A stretch of 64,000 nucleotides of DNA, taken from positions 248,001-312,000 of the forward strand of contig NZ_JAMQPN010000002.1 of assembly GCF_026151655.1 (NCBI RefSeq), given 5' to 3'. The translations under genes were made by a program, and so were the position numbers. The notes below the pieces were generated by a model. It worked only from the letters and a program-made list of their open reading frames with translations, did no database searches and was not told the DNA's origin. This document shows, one piece after another, positions 26,353 to 36,818 of the stretch. The first letter of the stretch is position 1; the number at the start of each line of letters is the position of its first letter. This stretch comes from Leptospira soteropolitanensis (lineage in GTDB: Bacteria > Spirochaetota > Leptospiria > Leptospirales > Leptospiraceae).

Positions 26353-27579
26353 CTACATCCCCTGGATTTCTTGAGTTAGTTTGTACATTGGCGTCATAAT
26401 CGCCGCCATAATGGTAAAAATAATTCCACCCATTACAATGATCATCATGGGTTCTAAGGATTGGGTCAAAGATTTTATTGCCGTGTCTACCTCGGATTCA
26501 TAGATTTCCGAGAGTTTATTCATCATTTCAGGGACTTTATCAGAGGCTTCCCCAGCACTGAGCATCCCAAGCACCATTTGCGAAAGGACCTGTGATCCTT
26601 GTAAAGAATCAGAAAGTTTTCCCCCTTCTTTAATTTTGACTATAGCTGATGCTATTTCCTCTTTAAAAACGGTATGACCCACAACATCAGAAACAATATT
26701 CAAAGAAACAATGAGGGGCACTCGGTTCAAAAGTAAAATCGATAGGTTCCTTGCAAAATTAGATACCAGGATTTTTCGAAGTAAGGTTCCAATCACCGGT
26801 AATCTTAGAAGAAATTTATCCCAAGTTTTTTTTCCTTCCCCAGAACTTTTCCATTTCATAAATCCAAGAAACCCACCGGCTAGGGCACCCAAAATAAAAA
26901 ACCAATAATTGGTTAAAACATAAGATAAAAAAATCACACTTCTTGTGAGTAGAGGAAGTTTCGCATCAAAGGAAGCAAACAGCTGTTCAATCTGCGGAAT
27001 GACTACAACGAGAAGAAAGATAGATACTCCTAGAGAAAGTAAACCCATAATCATGGGGTAAATCATTGCCACTTGAACTTTTGATTTCAGCTCGGAAGAT
27101 TTTTCTTCCAACTCAGCCAAACGATGTAAGGTATTTTCATAATTTCCAGTGGATTCACCAACGGAAATCAAACTAGGATATTGGTCAGGAAAAACAGTTT
27201 TATGTTTTTTCATGGATTCGGAGAGACTCATTCCTTCCGTGATGTCTGCTCGCATCTCAATCAAAACTTTTTTGAAATAGATGTTCTCCACTTGATCAAT
27301 GATCGATAACAAACATTTATCGAGTGGAATACCCGCACCAAGAAGAGTTCCCAACTGTTTGCAAAATAGACCCACTTCTTTTCTAGGGATCCTATACAAC
27401 AATTTAGACAAAAAAGGAAAAAGCTCTCTTTCTTCCTTTTCCCTATCTTCTTGGATAGACCTAACATAAAGGCCTTTCGCTTTTAATTTGTTACGCGCCG
27501 CCTGTAAATTTGGGGCATCGATAATATTTTTTTCTTCTTTGCCCTTTTTATTGAATGCAACGTATGTATAAAGTGGCAT
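26353..27579 (-). CDS. gspF: Type II secretion inner-membrane platform protein F
   Basis: 408 residues with two tandem GspF domains (about 70-195 and 270-395) and three transmembrane helices, near 170-190, 220-240 and the C-terminus. GVPLDKCL-type (here GIPLDKCL) and TEGMSLSESMKKH motifs are present, as is SVGESTGNYENTL. The protein contacts GspE and GspL. Five bases separate it from both neighbours, gspE and gspG. Confidence 0.95.
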   Translation of the reverse strand: MPLYTYVAFNKKGKEEKNIIDAPNLQAARNKLKAKGLYVRSIQEDREKEERELFPFLSKLLYRIPRKEVGLFCKQLGTLLGAGIPLDKCLLSIIDQVENIYFKKVLIEMRADITEGMSLSESMKKHKTVFPDQYPSLISVGESTGNYENTLHRLAELEEKSSELKSKVQVAMIYPMIMGLLSLGVSIFLLVVVIPQIEQLFASFDAKLPLLTRSVIFLSYVLTNYWFFILGALAGGFLGFMKWKSSGEGKKTWDKFLLRLPVIGTLLRKILVSNFARNLSILLLNRVPLIVSLNIVSDVVGHTVFKEEIASAIVKIKEGGKLSDSLQGSQVLSQMVLGMLSAGEASDKVPEMMNKLSEIYESEVDTAIKSLTQSLEPMMIIVMGGIIFTIMAAIMTPMYKLTQEIQGM

Positions 27580-27584
27580 AAAAA

Positions 27585-29261
27585 TTAAGAAACCCGAAGG
27601 ACCTCTTCTGGAGTAGTGACCCCTTCGATCACCTTATATTTACCGTATTCCTGCAAAGTGGATAGACCATTTTTGACGGCAAGTTCCTTGATGCGATTTG
27701 CATCTGCCCCTTGCAAAATGGCCCGTTTGATTTCGTCATTCATTGTAAGTAGTTCATACAAACCAGTTCGGCCCTTATATCCAGAGTTTAGACAAGAAGG
27801 ACAACCCTTACCTCGGTACAAAACACCATTTTTTAATTCTTTTCTTTGGATTCCAAGACCGGCGAGGTCTTTGTCGGTCGGTTTATAAGATGTCTTACAA
27901 TCCTTACAAATGACCCGAACTAGCCTTTGCGCCATAAAACCTAATACAGAACTTGTGATGAGATATGGTTCAATTCCCATGTCTACAAGCCTTGTTACAG
28001 CCGAGGAAGCATCATTGGTGTGTAAGGTAGAAAACACTAAGTGGCCGGTAAGGGAAGCCTGGATAGCAATCCTTGCTGTTTCCTCATCACGGATCTCCCC
28101 CACCATCACCACATCCGGATCTTGACGAAGGATAGAACGTAAACCTGCAGCAAAAGTGAGACCAATTTTTTCATTCATTTGCATCTGGGAAATTCCATCC
28201 ATCTGGTATTCCACGGGATCTTCACAAGTAATGATATTTCGTTCTTCAGTATTGATTTCAGAAAGTGCGGAATAAAGTGTCGTCGATTTACCGGAACCTG
28301 TGGGACCAGTCACCAAAATGATTCCATAAGGTTTGTAGATTAAATTTTTAAACTCACTCAGGATTTCTTTATTAAAACCCATTGTCTCAATAGAATACTT
28401 TTGGTCCGTTTTGTTTAGAATACGCATTACTATGCGTTCTCCAAACTGACAAGGAATGATGGAAACGCGAACATCCACATCCTTCCCAGCTAACCGGAGT
28501 TTAATCCTTCCGTCCTGCGGCAAACGGTTTTCCGCAATATTTAAATTCGACATAATTTTGATACGGGTAGATATTCCCGCCAAATAAGACTTAGGAGGAC
28601 TAAGGACTTTTTGCAAAACTCCGTCCACTCGATAACGAACAACAACGGATTTTTCAAATGGTTCCACGTGAATATCGGAAGCTCTTTCCGATACAGCCTG
28701 TGACAAAATTACGTTCACCATCTTGATGATGGGAGCTTCATTGGATAAATCTAGCGCATCGGATTCAAAAGCATCGGAGAGGTCACCGAAACTTCCATCC
28801 ATTTCATCCATCATCTCTTTTGCTTCGGCAGTAGTTTTGTCGAACTGAGAATGGATGATTCTCATAATTTCGTTTTCAGTAGCGAGAACGAATTGAATTT
28901 CGTATCCTTTTAAAAAGGACCTCATATCGTCCATTGGATGGAGGTCCGTTGGATCGCAAGTGGCAACGACTACCTTTTTGCCTTTGACAGAGACTGGTAC
29001 AATTTTAGATCGTTGGACAAGTTTTAAGGGAATTTTGCCAAAAACATCTTCATTACCAGCAAACTCCAGTTTATCGATAAACTCCATACGATGAAGTTTT
29101 GCTAGTGCTTTTAATATATCAGTTTCGGAAGCGAGACCTTTTTTTTGGATGATATGAGTGATGGGAAGATTTGTTTTTTCCTGTTGTTTGGAAATATCTT
29201 CGAGATCCTTAATGGTAAGAATCCCATCTTCTAATAGGATTTGGCCTAAACTCTTTCTCAT
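27585..29261 (-). CDS. gspE: Type II secretion ATPase E
   Basis: Cytoplasmic hexameric ATPase that drives pseudopilus assembly. 558 residues: MshEN-type N-terminal domain (about 1-150), then the secretion-ATPase core with Walker [10 protein letters not shown], Asp box, Walker B ([16 protein letters not shown]) and His box ([13 protein letters not shown]). A zinc-binding CM domain with paired cysteines (CKDCK ... CPSC) follows. The ATG overlaps the gspD stop (ATGA). Confidence 0.97.
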   Translation of the reverse strand: MRKSLGQILLEDGILTIKDLEDISKQQEKTNLPITHIIQKKGLASETDILKALAKLHRMEFIDKLEFAGNEDVFGKIPLKLVQRSKIVPVSVKGKKVVVATCDPTDLHPMDDMRSFLKGYEIQFVLATENEIMRIIHSQFDKTTAEAKEMMDEMDGSFGDLSDAFESDALDLSNEAPIIKMVNVILSQAVSERASDIHVEPFEKSVVVRYRVDGVLQKVLSPPKSYLAGISTRIKIMSNLNIAENRLPQDGRIKLRLAGKDVDVRVSIIPCQFGERIVMRILNKTDQKYSIETMGFNKEILSEFKNLIYKPYGIILVTGPTGSGKSTTLYSALSEINTEERNIITCEDPVEYQMDGISQMQMNEKIGLTFAAGLRSILRQDPDVVMVGEIRDEETARIAIQASLTGHLVFSTLHTNDASSAVTRLVDMGIEPYLITSSVLGFMAQRLVRVICKDCKTSYKPTDKDLAGLGIQRKELKNGVLYRGKGCPSCLNSGYKGRTGLYELLTMNDEIKRAILQGADANRIKELAVKNGLSTLQEYGKYKVIEGVTTPEEVLRVS

Positions 29262-31024
29262 CGTAATTTCTTTTCTCGTTCATCCACCATCCTTTCTTGT
29301 TCATTTTTCTTCTGGATGGTAATACGATCCGATTTGTCACGGTCGTCTAAGATATGAGGAGTCAAAAATACCATCAAATTGGTTTTTCGGTTTTGATTGG
29401 TAGTTCTTCGGAATAGGGTTCCCAGAAGTGGAATCTCCCCTAAAATGGGGATCTTTTGCACTTTCTTTTGTTTGTCATTGGAAAGTAACCCCCCAATCAC
29501 GATGGTTTGGATATTATCGACCACAATGGTTGTTTTGATATCTCGTTTGTTGAAAGTTGGGTTTCCCCCGGTAGCTTCCGAAGATATCCCTGCAACGTTT
29601 TTGATCTCTTGGTAAAGATCTAAAGTGATGCGGTTGTTTTTATTGATATGCGGTGTGAACTTAAGTTTAATACCTGTGGGACGGTATTCGAAGTTTGCCA
29701 CAGTGACCGCATTATCACCACCAAGACCTGCGTTACGGTTTTGAGTTCGAACGGGAACATCCTGACCCACATTGATTTCTGCTTCTTGGTTGTCTAAAGT
29801 CAAAATTTGAGGTGCTGACAATACGTTAAAATTCTCATTGGTGGAGTTTGCATTTAAAATACCAATGATTTGTTGTCCCCCACGGCGAATGAATCCAAGA
29901 GAGAACCCAGATAAAGTATTTACGTTAGTGGGCCGACCGTTTTTATCAATGACTCCCCCTTGCGCCGCAAGACCAGTATTAAACTGACCATAAGCCAGCT
30001 CTTGGTAACGCCAATCGATACCAAAATCATTGAGATCGGTAGAACTTAATTCCACAATCAAAACTTCCAGTAACACCTGTTTTCTGGGAGTATCCAAAAT
30101 TTTTATAATTTTTTTAATTTCTTCCCATTCCTGCGGCGAAGCAGTCACAATAAGTGAGTTGGATTCCTTGTGGGCAACAGCTTTGATTTTATCTTGTTTG
30201 CCAGGAATTTTTTGAGCCTGGGTCACTGGTTGCGGAGGTGGATTTGGTTTTCCATCAGGACCAGGTTCCCCCGGTTGAGCATTTTGAGTAGGTGCCACAG
30301 GGGCATCAGGCATATCCAACTTTACTAAAATGGCAGCCAACTTCTCTGCTTCATTGTATTCTAAAGTATAAATATGAATATCACCTGCAGAAGAAATCGA
30401 TCCCGGACCATCCACTCTTACATCTAAATTATCAACTAACTTAAGCAACTTATTGATATCAGATGTAGAACCAGAAAATATCAAAGTATTTTGGTTTTTA
30501 GGAATGATAATATCAGTATCAGGAGATGTTACTCTTTTAAGAATTGGTTCAAGCTCAGCAGCATTCGAATATTCTAATGGAACAATTTGTGTAATAGTTT
30601 TATTGAGAGAAACTTCTGATTCAGAAACCGGATCTTTTCCAATTCGGACAATCGGTGATTTTGCTAAGGCATCTTTGATCTTTACAACTTTAATTAAATC
30701 GTTTTCTTCAATCAGACCAAACCCTTGCGTTTCTAAAACGGATTTCATAAATCCATAAGCATCATCAATTTTTACTCGTTTTTGCGAGATGATAGTAATT
30801 TTTTTCCCTTTTACTGCATCATCAATGAGAATGTTTCTTTTGATGATAGCACTCATCCCCATTAAAAAGTCTTTGAGTTCTGTATCTCTCCAATCAGCAG
30901 TAAAACTGGCAGGTTCTTGTGACGTGGCTTTGGTCTTAGGTTTCCCTTTTTCTTGGGAAAAACCAGGTGTAACAAATACATAAAGGCAAATACTAAGTAA
31001 TACTAAAGGAAGACGATTTCTCAT
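29258..31024 (-). CDS. gspD: Type II secretion outer-membrane secretin D
   Basis: Forms the outer-membrane channel. The preferred start is the ATG at 31024 ([18 protein letters not shown], a clear signal peptide), with GGA about 9 bases upstream. An ATG at 31048 overlaps gspC. An N0 domain ([18 protein letters not shown]) and repeated N domains follow. A proline/glutamine-rich insertion separates two N domains. The secretin core has [36 protein letters not shown] and a final [15 protein letters not shown]. At about 588 residues it is slightly short. Confidence 0.96.
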   Translation of the reverse strand: MRNRLPLVLLSICLYVFVTPGFSQEKGKPKTKATSQEPASFTADWRDTELKDFLMGMSAIIKRNILIDDAVKGKKITIISQKRVKIDDAYGFMKSVLETQGFGLIEENDLIKVVKIKDALAKSPIVRIGKDPVSESEVSLNKTITQIVPLEYSNAAELEPILKRVTSPDTDIIIPKNQNTLIFSGSTSDINKLLKLVDNLDVRVDGPGSISSAGDIHIYTLEYNEAEKLAAILVKLDMPDAPVAPTQNAQPGEPGPDGKPNPPPQPVTQAQKIPGKQDKIKAVAHKESNSLIVTASPQEWEEIKKIIKILDTPRKQVLLEVLIVELSSTDLNDFGIDWRYQELAYGQFNTGLAAQGGVIDKNGRPTNVNTLSGFSLGFIRRGGQQIIGILNANSTNENFNVLSAPQILTLDNQEAEINVGQDVPVRTQNRNAGLGGDNAVTVANFEYRPTGIKLKFTPHINKNNRITLDLYQEIKNVAGISSEATGGNPTFNKRDIKTTIVVDNIQTIVIGGLLSNDKQKKVQKIPILGEIPLLGTLFRRTTNQNRKTNLMVFLTPHILDDRDKSDRITIQKKNEQERMVDEREKKLR

Positions 31025-31025
31025 T

Positions 31026-31946
31026 TTAATTCCGAATGATAAATTCATATGTGATTATTTTGCCTTGTCTCTCTAAATCCACTGTAATTTTTGGAGCTTG
31101 TTTGATCGAACCCCAAATTTCCAACATTTTCTCTGTTTCATTGAGCGGCATTCCATTGACCCTTCTAATGATATCCCCACCGCGCGCACCGAGAGCATAA
31201 AAGACATGGTCTTTTGCCACCTGATAGATCTTGTAACCCTCGATCTTTCCGTCTACCAAATGTGGGCCAAACCTTGCATTTTTATAGATAGTATTCGGAT
31301 CTTTTAGTTTGCGATTCACGTCCTCACGGGAAAGAACTTTTTGGACGGTTTGGCTCGATGGTCCCAAATTAGAAACAGCCGCCGCATCTTTTGGTCGAAT
31401 TCGTTCTTTCGCTTGTGCGGGAGTTTCCCCGATATTGACTCGAAGGCTTAAACCACCTTTTTTCAATACCACATAATGTTGTTCTATGGCTTGGACTTTA
31501 TATCCACCGACCATTTCCCCTGTTGCGTATTCTTCTGAGTCATTGTTTTGTTTTTCGCGTACTGTGACCCGAGCAAAAGACCAGTGTCCTGAAAGAGTTC
31601 CAGTGATGAGCATTTGGTCATCGTCCCCATTATCCTGAGCGATTTCTGGATCGAGTGGTGTGCCATCTGCCCCCCGTTTGGTGGCATCATTAGGGTCATA
31701 AACTTGCCCACGGATAAGATTTCCGGTAACAATGTCTTCATAAGTACTTACAGCCAAAATCACTTCTTGGCGCATCTGTTTGGGTTTGGCTCCTGCGACA
31801 CTAATCCCTGTTTCTGTCGAAAACAAAAGGAGCAAAACTAACTTTAAAAGATAAGCTAAAGAAAAGGAAAAAAGTAAAACCGCCGGAATCAATGTCAAAA
31901 ACTGACTCGATTGGATTCTTTGAAGGATTAAATTCATGCTCCCCAC
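31026..31946 (-). CDS. gspC: Type II secretion protein C-like with C-terminal PDZ domain
   Basis: Links the inner-membrane platform to the secretin. 306 residues with a GTG start at 31946; an ATG at 31937 is an alternative. One transmembrane helix (about 20-42), then a homology region around [20 protein letters not shown] and a [15 protein letters not shown] strand. The C-terminal PDZ-like domain has [14 protein letters not shown]. First gene of the C-to-N series and overlapping gspD if the upstream gspD ATG is used. Confidence 0.85.
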   Translation of the reverse strand: MGSMNLILQRIQSSQFLTLIPAVLLFSFSLAYLLKLVLLLLFSTETGISVAGAKPKQMRQEVILAVSTYEDIVTGNLIRGQVYDPNDATKRGADGTPLDPEIAQDNGDDDQMLITGTLSGHWSFARVTVREKQNNDSEEYATGEMVGGYKVQAIEQHYVVLKKGGLSLRVNIGETPAQAKERIRPKDAAAVSNLGPSSQTVQKVLSREDVNRKLKDPNTIYKNARFGPHLVDGKIEGYKIYQVAKDHVFYALGARGGDIIRRVNGMPLNETEKMLEIWGSIKQAPKITVDLERQGKIITYEFIIRN

Positions 31947-31966
31947 AAACCGGAGGTTGGCTCCGA

Positions 31967-32965
31967 TTACATTCCAGCTACTTCAGATTTAGGGAGCCTG
32001 GTGACTTGTTTTTCCGTGATGCTAAGAGCTGACTCGGGATTCATTATTTTCCCGTTTCGAAACACTTCAAAATGCAAATGCGCTCCTGTGGCAGTTCCCG
32101 TCCGTCCGACCAGAGCCACCACACGACCCATTTTCACCGTTTCCCCAACCTCAACTAAAATCTGTGAACAGTGGGCGTAAACTGTTTTATAACCATTTTT
32201 ATGTTGGATCGTAACGGAATTGCCGTATCCCCCATTGCGACCAGTGAAAACAACTTCTCCATCTGCTGCCGAAAGAACAGGTGCCCCAACTTTGGCCGCA
32301 AGATCAAGACCGGTATGATAGACACGATTGTATTTATTAAATGGATCAACTCGCCTTCCAAACCGGGAAGTCACTCGACTTTGAGGCACAGGCAAAATGA
32401 AAATCTTTTTTAGAACGACCCTAGACGAGGAGGCATTTTTTACTTGGACGGGAATCTCTAAAACTTGCCCAATTTTTAACTGGTCACTGGTGAGTCCGTT
32501 ATGTTTTTTTAGTTTAGCCAACTCAATAGAAAAAGACCTAGCAATCTTCGATAGATTGTCCTTCTTTTGGACCGCGTATTTTTTGATGATGATACCAGAT
32601 TCATGAACTACGGTATTGCTGACTACAGGTGATACGTCGATGTATTTGGGCAGATCAAGAGAAGCTAGTTCCACCTCTTCCTCTTCACCGGAAGGATTGA
32701 CTCCACTTGAGAAAAGTTTGTGAATCTCCGATTCTTGGGATTGAGAACCAAAGAGACGAAACATGGCGGATTCGTTTCCCGGAATAGACTCATTGATCTC
32801 TGAGTGAATTTTTTGGAATGGATTGGCAAAAAGCCCGGTTCCAGAAAGGACCAAATGGGAAATCATAACCAACCGAAGGATCTTCACAGATAAAATATCG
32901 GGAATTAGGGGGAGAAATCTTGAACTAGAAACAAAGAAAGAATGAAAACGAAAAACTTGCAACAA
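31967..32965 (-). CDS. LysM and M23-peptidase envelope protein
   Basis: Peptidoglycan-binding hydrolase-like protein. The frame has 332 residues; an internal ATG near residue 34 (MISHLVLSGTGLFA) would give a conventional signal peptide. A LysM domain (about 133-175) has KYAVQKKDNLSKIARSF and GLTSDQLKIGQVLEI. The M23 domain (about 205-315) carries HTGLDLAA (zinc H and D), YAHCSQI and HLHFEVFRNG, so its metal ligands look intact and it is probably active. It lies 20 bases upstream of gspC in the same direction. It may open the cell wall for secreton assembly, which is inference. Confidence 0.9.
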   Translation of the reverse strand: MLQVFRFHSFFVSSSRFLPLIPDILSVKILRLVMISHLVLSGTGLFANPFQKIHSEINESIPGNESAMFRLFGSQSQESEIHKLFSSGVNPSGEEEEVELASLDLPKYIDVSPVVSNTVVHESGIIIKKYAVQKKDNLSKIARSFSIELAKLKKHNGLTSDQLKIGQVLEIPVQVKNASSSRVVLKKIFILPVPQSRVTSRFGRRVDPFNKYNRVYHTGLDLAAKVGAPVLSAADGEVVFTGRNGGYGNSVTIQHKNGYKTVYAHCSQILVEVGETVKMGRVVALVGRTGTATGAHLHFEVFRNGKIMNPESALSITEKQVTRLPKSEVAGM

Positions 32966-32983
32966 TGGAGACTTCCCAAACCT

Positions 32984-33412
32984 TTATTTCTTTGTTTTTT
33001 TTACACTGGGTTCTACCAGAGTGAACTTTCTAGAAACCCACTCTTCGACGTCTTCCAGGTCATACTGCTTTTTCTTCACATCATCATTGATGATATAAGC
33101 AGCCAACTTTCCCACAGAAGACTCTCTAGACTCTGCAATAGGATACACCTTTAATTTCAAAAGAGAAGGTGTAGATTCAATATAAATCTTTACCAAAGTC
33201 CCTTTCTTCCAAACTTCCGTTTCCGAGAACTTGATCTCTTCTTGTAAGGAATAGGTTTTTCCATCATAGTATTCATTGATTTCCCTTAATCTTTCTTTTT
33301 TAATCAACCTTTGGGAACAATGGCTGAACACAAGGAGAAGAACGAAGGGAATTACACGAATGACACTACAATTCAAAGCAAACTCTGAGGAAAAGTCACC
33401 ATGATGCCTCAA
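32984..33412 (-). CDS. Putative lipoprotein of unknown function
   Basis: Open for 142 residues from a TTG at 33412; a TTG at 33376 would give a more typical signal. The hydrophobic core VIPFVLLLVFSH ends in a cysteine (S-H-C-S), a spirochaetal lipobox. The mature part is short, charged and unrecognised (REINEYYDGKTYSLQEEI, VEEWVSRKFTLVEP). It lies 18 bases before the LysM-M23 gene in the same direction, so it heads the gsp transcript and may be an accessory of the M23 protein. Confidence 0.65.
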   Translation of the reverse strand: MRHHGDFSSEFALNCSVIRVIPFVLLLVFSHCSQRLIKKERLREINEYYDGKTYSLQEEIKFSETEVWKKGTLVKIYIESTPSLLKLKVYPIAESRESSVGKLAAYIINDDVKKKQYDLEDVEEWVSRKFTLVEPSVKKTKK

Positions 33413-33472
33413 TTATGAAAAGTCTTTTTTATTTTTTGGCCCAAAAGAGAAGAAACAGGACCTGATTTATTT

Positions 33473-34918
33473 GTGATCCCCAAACGCGCCGAAGTCGGAA
33501 GTCTGTTATACGAATGGAATGGAACCAAAGAAATCCAGGTAGAAGTAGGCATTCGAAGGGGTCTTCCCAATTTCCAAATTCTAGGTTGTGCCTCCTCCCT
33601 CACAAAAGAGTCCAGAGACCGCATCCGTTTGGCTTTAGAGGTGTCAGGATTCATATTCCCACTCGAGACCATCATAATCAATTTAAAACCGGCCCATATC
33701 CCCAAAAGGATGGTTTGTTTGGATCTTGCCATTGCTGTGGGAATCTTGGAAGCAACAGAACAAATCCAAATTCCTGAGGGTCCTATCCTCTTCTTAGGTG
33801 GGCTCGGCTTAGATGGAGCGGTTCTTGGTGGACAGGAACTTTTACCCTATCTCTGGCAAAATAGAAACAACCAAGATGTTACCCTTTGCCTTCCCAAATC
33901 CTTAGAAAAAGAAAACTTACCCGAAGGCCGATATTATTTTTTAGAACATTTGGATGGGCTAAGAATCATAAACCAGTCCGTACCTCAAATCCTAGAAGTT
34001 TCCCCTCTAAATTCGGAATCGCAAACTTGGGAAAAAGTATTTTTAGATCCTTTTCAAATGAAAACCTTTCAGGGTCTTCTCTATGCCATTCTTGGCAAAC
34101 ACCATAGTATACTCCTCGGAAGTCCTGGCTCAGGAAAAACCATGCTCCACCGCATGCTTGAATCCCTCCTCCCTCTTAAAGAAACAAGAGACCCAAACGA
34201 CCAAGGAATCTGGACACTCGGTGGAGATTTTGAAATCCCGACAAAAAAACGACCCTTTCGGTCCCCGCACCATTCCGCTACAGAAGTAGGACTCGTAGGA
34301 GGTGGATTACCTTTTCAACCTGGCGAAATTTCTAAAGCTTACGGCGGAGTTCTATATTTAGATGAAGCATTAGAATTTAAAGATCGGATTTTGGAAAGCC
34401 TACGGATGCCTATGGAAGATTCGTATTTAGAAATTGTACGATTGAACGAAAAAACAAAAATAAAAACGGATTTTACTCTAATGCTTTCTGCCAACCCCTG
34501 CCCTTGTGGAAACTACCACAGTAACAATACCTGTCACTGTTCCTTACAAAAGATTCGATTGTATTTACAAAAAATAAGTGGGGCTTTTTTAGACCGAATT
34601 ACCATCTTTCAAACGTTATTCGAAACAACGAATGAAAGGTGTATTCAACTAGAAGAATATAGAATGAAAAAAATTCTTCTAGATCGTATCATATTTCGAA
34701 AAACCAGAAAAACTCCAGAAGATGAAGAATCTAAAATTCAAAGAATTTTAGATTCAGAAAACCGAACCAAACTACTCTCCTTAAGAAAGAAAAAACAAAT
34801 CATTTCTCTGGCTCGGACCATAGCAGATTGGGATTTATCCTCCCGAACAAAGGAAGCACATATCCGGGAAGCAGTTGAATATTGTATCGGTTACCAGTGG
34901 ATTTATAGCCTAGGTTAA
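33473..34918 (+). CDS. comM: ComM/YifB-type AAA+ ATPase (Mg-chelatase-like)
   Basis: Helicase-like AAA+ protein; in transformable bacteria ComM promotes branch migration during DNA uptake. GTG start with an AGGA site. N-terminal ChlI-type Lon-fold region (EVGIRRGLPNFQILGCA...), Walker A GSPGSGKT at 216-223, Walker B with GVLYLDEALEF, a cysteine cluster NPCPCGNYHSNNTCHC, then FLDRITI and the C-terminal helical domain. 481 residues against about 500. It is the only plus-strand gene here and converges, with no gap, on the 66-aa gene. Confidence 0.93.
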   Translation: MIPKRAEVGSLLYEWNGTKEIQVEVGIRRGLPNFQILGCASSLTKESRDRIRLALEVSGFIFPLETIIINLKPAHIPKRMVCLDLAIAVGILEATEQIQIPEGPILFLGGLGLDGAVLGGQELLPYLWQNRNNQDVTLCLPKSLEKENLPEGRYYFLEHLDGLRIINQSVPQILEVSPLNSESQTWEKVFLDPFQMKTFQGLLYAILGKHHSILLGSPGSGKTMLHRMLESLLPLKETRDPNDQGIWTLGGDFEIPTKKRPFRSPHHSATEVGLVGGGLPFQPGEISKAYGGVLYLDEALEFKDRILESLRMPMEDSYLEIVRLNEKTKIKTDFTLMLSANPCPCGNYHSNNTCHCSLQKIRLYLQKISGAFLDRITIFQTLFETTNERCIQLEEYRMKKILLDRIIFRKTRKTPEDEESKIQRILDSENRTKLLSLRKKKQIISLARTIADWDLSSRTKEAHIREAVEYCIGYQWIYSLG

Positions 34919-35119
34919 CTACTTTGAAATAAAATGCGAAATTTCCATCGCAATTTTATTAATCGCATAATCCATGTAAGCTGGATCATCGATCTTTTTT
35001 TTGTAATTTTCGAATTTTTTCTGAACGGTGGAGGCCATTCCCCGTTTCCGGAGTAATACCGGATCTGGACCAAATTCGTCGGTTTCTGCCAAATTCCCAA
35101 AAATACTAAATTGTCTCAT
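34919..35119 (-). CDS. Small conserved-looking hypothetical protein (66 aa)
   Basis: From the ATG at 35119 (AAGGAAG ribosome-binding site 9 bases upstream) the protein is MRQFSIFGNLAETDEF followed by PDPVLLRKRGMASTVQKKF. It ends in an amphipathic helix. A TTG 21 bases upstream is less likely. No domain is recognised. Its stop abuts the stop of comM on the other strand. It is the last gene of the long minus-strand block. Confidence 0.6.
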   Translation of the reverse strand: MRQFSIFGNLAETDEFGPDPVLLRKRGMASTVQKKFENYKKKIDDPAYMDYAINKIAMEISHFISK

Positions 35120-35223
35120 ACGGTTACTTCCTTGTAACAATCAAACTCTCATCCTTGAGAGCGTTTTCCCTTTAGGGATACAAAACCAATCGGCCCAGTA
35201 CAAAAATCCCTTGATGAAGTATT

Positions 35224-35571
35224 TTAGAAGATTGACGAATAAAAACGAACTTCCTTTTTTTCTGTGATATGGATCAAATTAAACGAAGGTGTTAGGTGAT
35301 AAAAGGCAGGAACTTCTTTTAGTAAATAGAAATATACCTTCCGCATTCGGTTACGTTTTGTCTCATGAAAACATTCTAAAGGGTGAAATCCGCTACTTTC
35401 TTTCCAAAACTTCACTTCTGAACAATGCAGCAAATCATTCGAAATACTAATTATGTCTAATTCCCCAAAAGATTTTCGGAAATTACGAAACAGGATCGTA
35501 TGACCTTCTGATATCAAATACTCCGTGGCCATATCTTCTCCCGACTGTCCTAGATCCGTTTTTTTCTGCAT
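35224..35571 (-). CDS. yraN: YraN / UPF0102 endonuclease-like protein
   Basis: 115 residues of the Holliday-junction-resolvase-like UPF0102 family, whose role is unsettled. Family marks are GEDMATEYL near the start, ILFRNFR, then GELDIISI and EVKFW (the G-E-x-D-I and E-V-K nuclease core). In many bacteria it sits with rnhB and comM, as here. It lies 25 bases after the HD-GYP-like gene. Confidence 0.85.
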   Translation of the reverse strand: MQKKTDLGQSGEDMATEYLISEGHTILFRNFRKSFGELDIISISNDLLHCSEVKFWKESSGFHPLECFHETKRNRMRKVYFYLLKEVPAFYHLTPSFNLIHITEKKEVRFYSSIF

Positions 35572-35596
35572 CTCTGATCCCCTATCACCGTAAGGA

Positions 35597-36784
35597 TCAG
35601 TAAATCTGGGAAAAAGGAATGGCTTGTTGGATATAGAGATTGAGGTCTTTCATAAGGTCCACAAATTCTAAATGTTTTAGGCGTTTGCCCTCTGCATCTT
35701 TTGTGACTCTAATGACGGGACGAAGAGGTTTGTCTTTATTAGATTCGATTACCATACCCATTCTTAGGTCAGAAAGAACCACGCCGGATCCTACAGGAAA
35801 CATGGAAAGTTTGTTTAAAAAGAGTCTTACCATTTTTAAATCAAAACGGTTCACGTTTTCACTAATCATAATCTTCATCGCATCATAAGGAAGGATGGCT
35901 TGCCTATAAGGTCTTGGATGGATCATGGCAGCAAACTGATCACCGATCATAAACACTTTAGTCAGTTCTTCAATTTGGTTGGCGAGAATTCTCTGTGGAT
36001 ACCCAGAACCATCTACTGCTTCATGATGTTGTAAGGCAACTATGGCAAGAGAGTTTTTTAACTTCAATCTTTGGGTAAGGATTTGGTAACCAGTAACAGG
36101 ATGGCGTTTGATCGTTTTTAAATCTAGTTCGGACAGGACACCTTTTTTTTCCGATACTTCTTCCGGTACTGTTACCATTCCTATATCTGCAAAAAGAGAT
36201 GCAAGCGCCAAATCAATCAGCTTAGGTCTAGAAAACTCCAAAAAATTTCCAAGCATAACAGAGAAAAAAGTCGCATAACAGATATGTGTATATAGATAAT
36301 AACCTGAATGAGAATGAGATAATAATAAAATAGAAATTTGAGCGTTTGCTTTAGTATGATCTGCGATACGTTCCGCAATTTCCCGAAACTCGCGAATTTC
36401 AGTATAACGACCTTCTGATGCCGATCGATAAGTTTTTTGAACTAAATCAAAACAATCTTTAAATACTGCATTGAACTCAACCTTTGCTGTATTGGCTTTT
36501 TCTAGTAGATACTTAAACCTGGTTGAGTTTTCATCATCTTGGTAAAAAGGAAGGTTGGTATCGAAGTAACCTGGCCCAGCCCCAGAAGCAGTTTTATCAA
36601 GTCCATCGGCTGTTACTTTTTCTCCATCGGTTAATACAAAGGTAATACCAAATTGAACCAAACGGTCTAAGTCTTGTTGTGTGATGGGTTGGTCTGCGCC
36701 AACAAAAACAGTGTCTTTATCCAGGTAAATTGACTTAGTAAACTTGGATCCAGGTTCTAAGTCACGTATGGAGATTTTTCGCAT
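35597..36784 (-). CDS. HD-GYP-domain protein with a degenerate HD motif
   Basis: 395 residues; an N-terminal DUF3391-like region, then an HD-GYP domain of the cyclic-di-GMP phosphodiesterase type. HPVTGYQIL (228-236), HHE-x2-D (253-258) and GSGYP (259-263) are conserved. The HD position reads A-D (199-200, SLFADIGM instead of the usual L-H-D-I-G-K), so both the metal-ligand histidine and the following lysine are changed. It may have lost phosphodiesterase activity and act as a c-di-GMP sensor. It is 34 bases downstream of the FlhB-tail gene, suggesting a link to motility or export. An AGGA precedes the ATG. Confidence 0.85.
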   Translation of the reverse strand: MRKISIRDLEPGSKFTKSIYLDKDTVFVGADQPITQQDLDRLVQFGITFVLTDGEKVTADGLDKTASGAGPGYFDTNLPFYQDDENSTRFKYLLEKANTAKVEFNAVFKDCFDLVQKTYRSASEGRYTEIREFREIAERIADHTKANAQISILLLSHSHSGYYLYTHICYATFFSVMLGNFLEFSRPKLIDLALASLFADIGMVTVPEEVSEKKGVLSELDLKTIKRHPVTGYQILTQRLKLKNSLAIVALQHHEAVDGSGYPQRILANQIEELTKVFMIGDQFAAMIHPRPYRQAILPYDAMKIMISENVNRFDLKMVRLFLNKLSMFPVGSGVVLSDLRMGMVIESNKDKPLRPVIRVTKDAEGKRLKHLEFVDLMKDLNLYIQQAIPFSQIY

Positions 36785-36818
36785 AATTGCGTAAATCCTA
36801 GTAAGAAGCGTAGAAACA

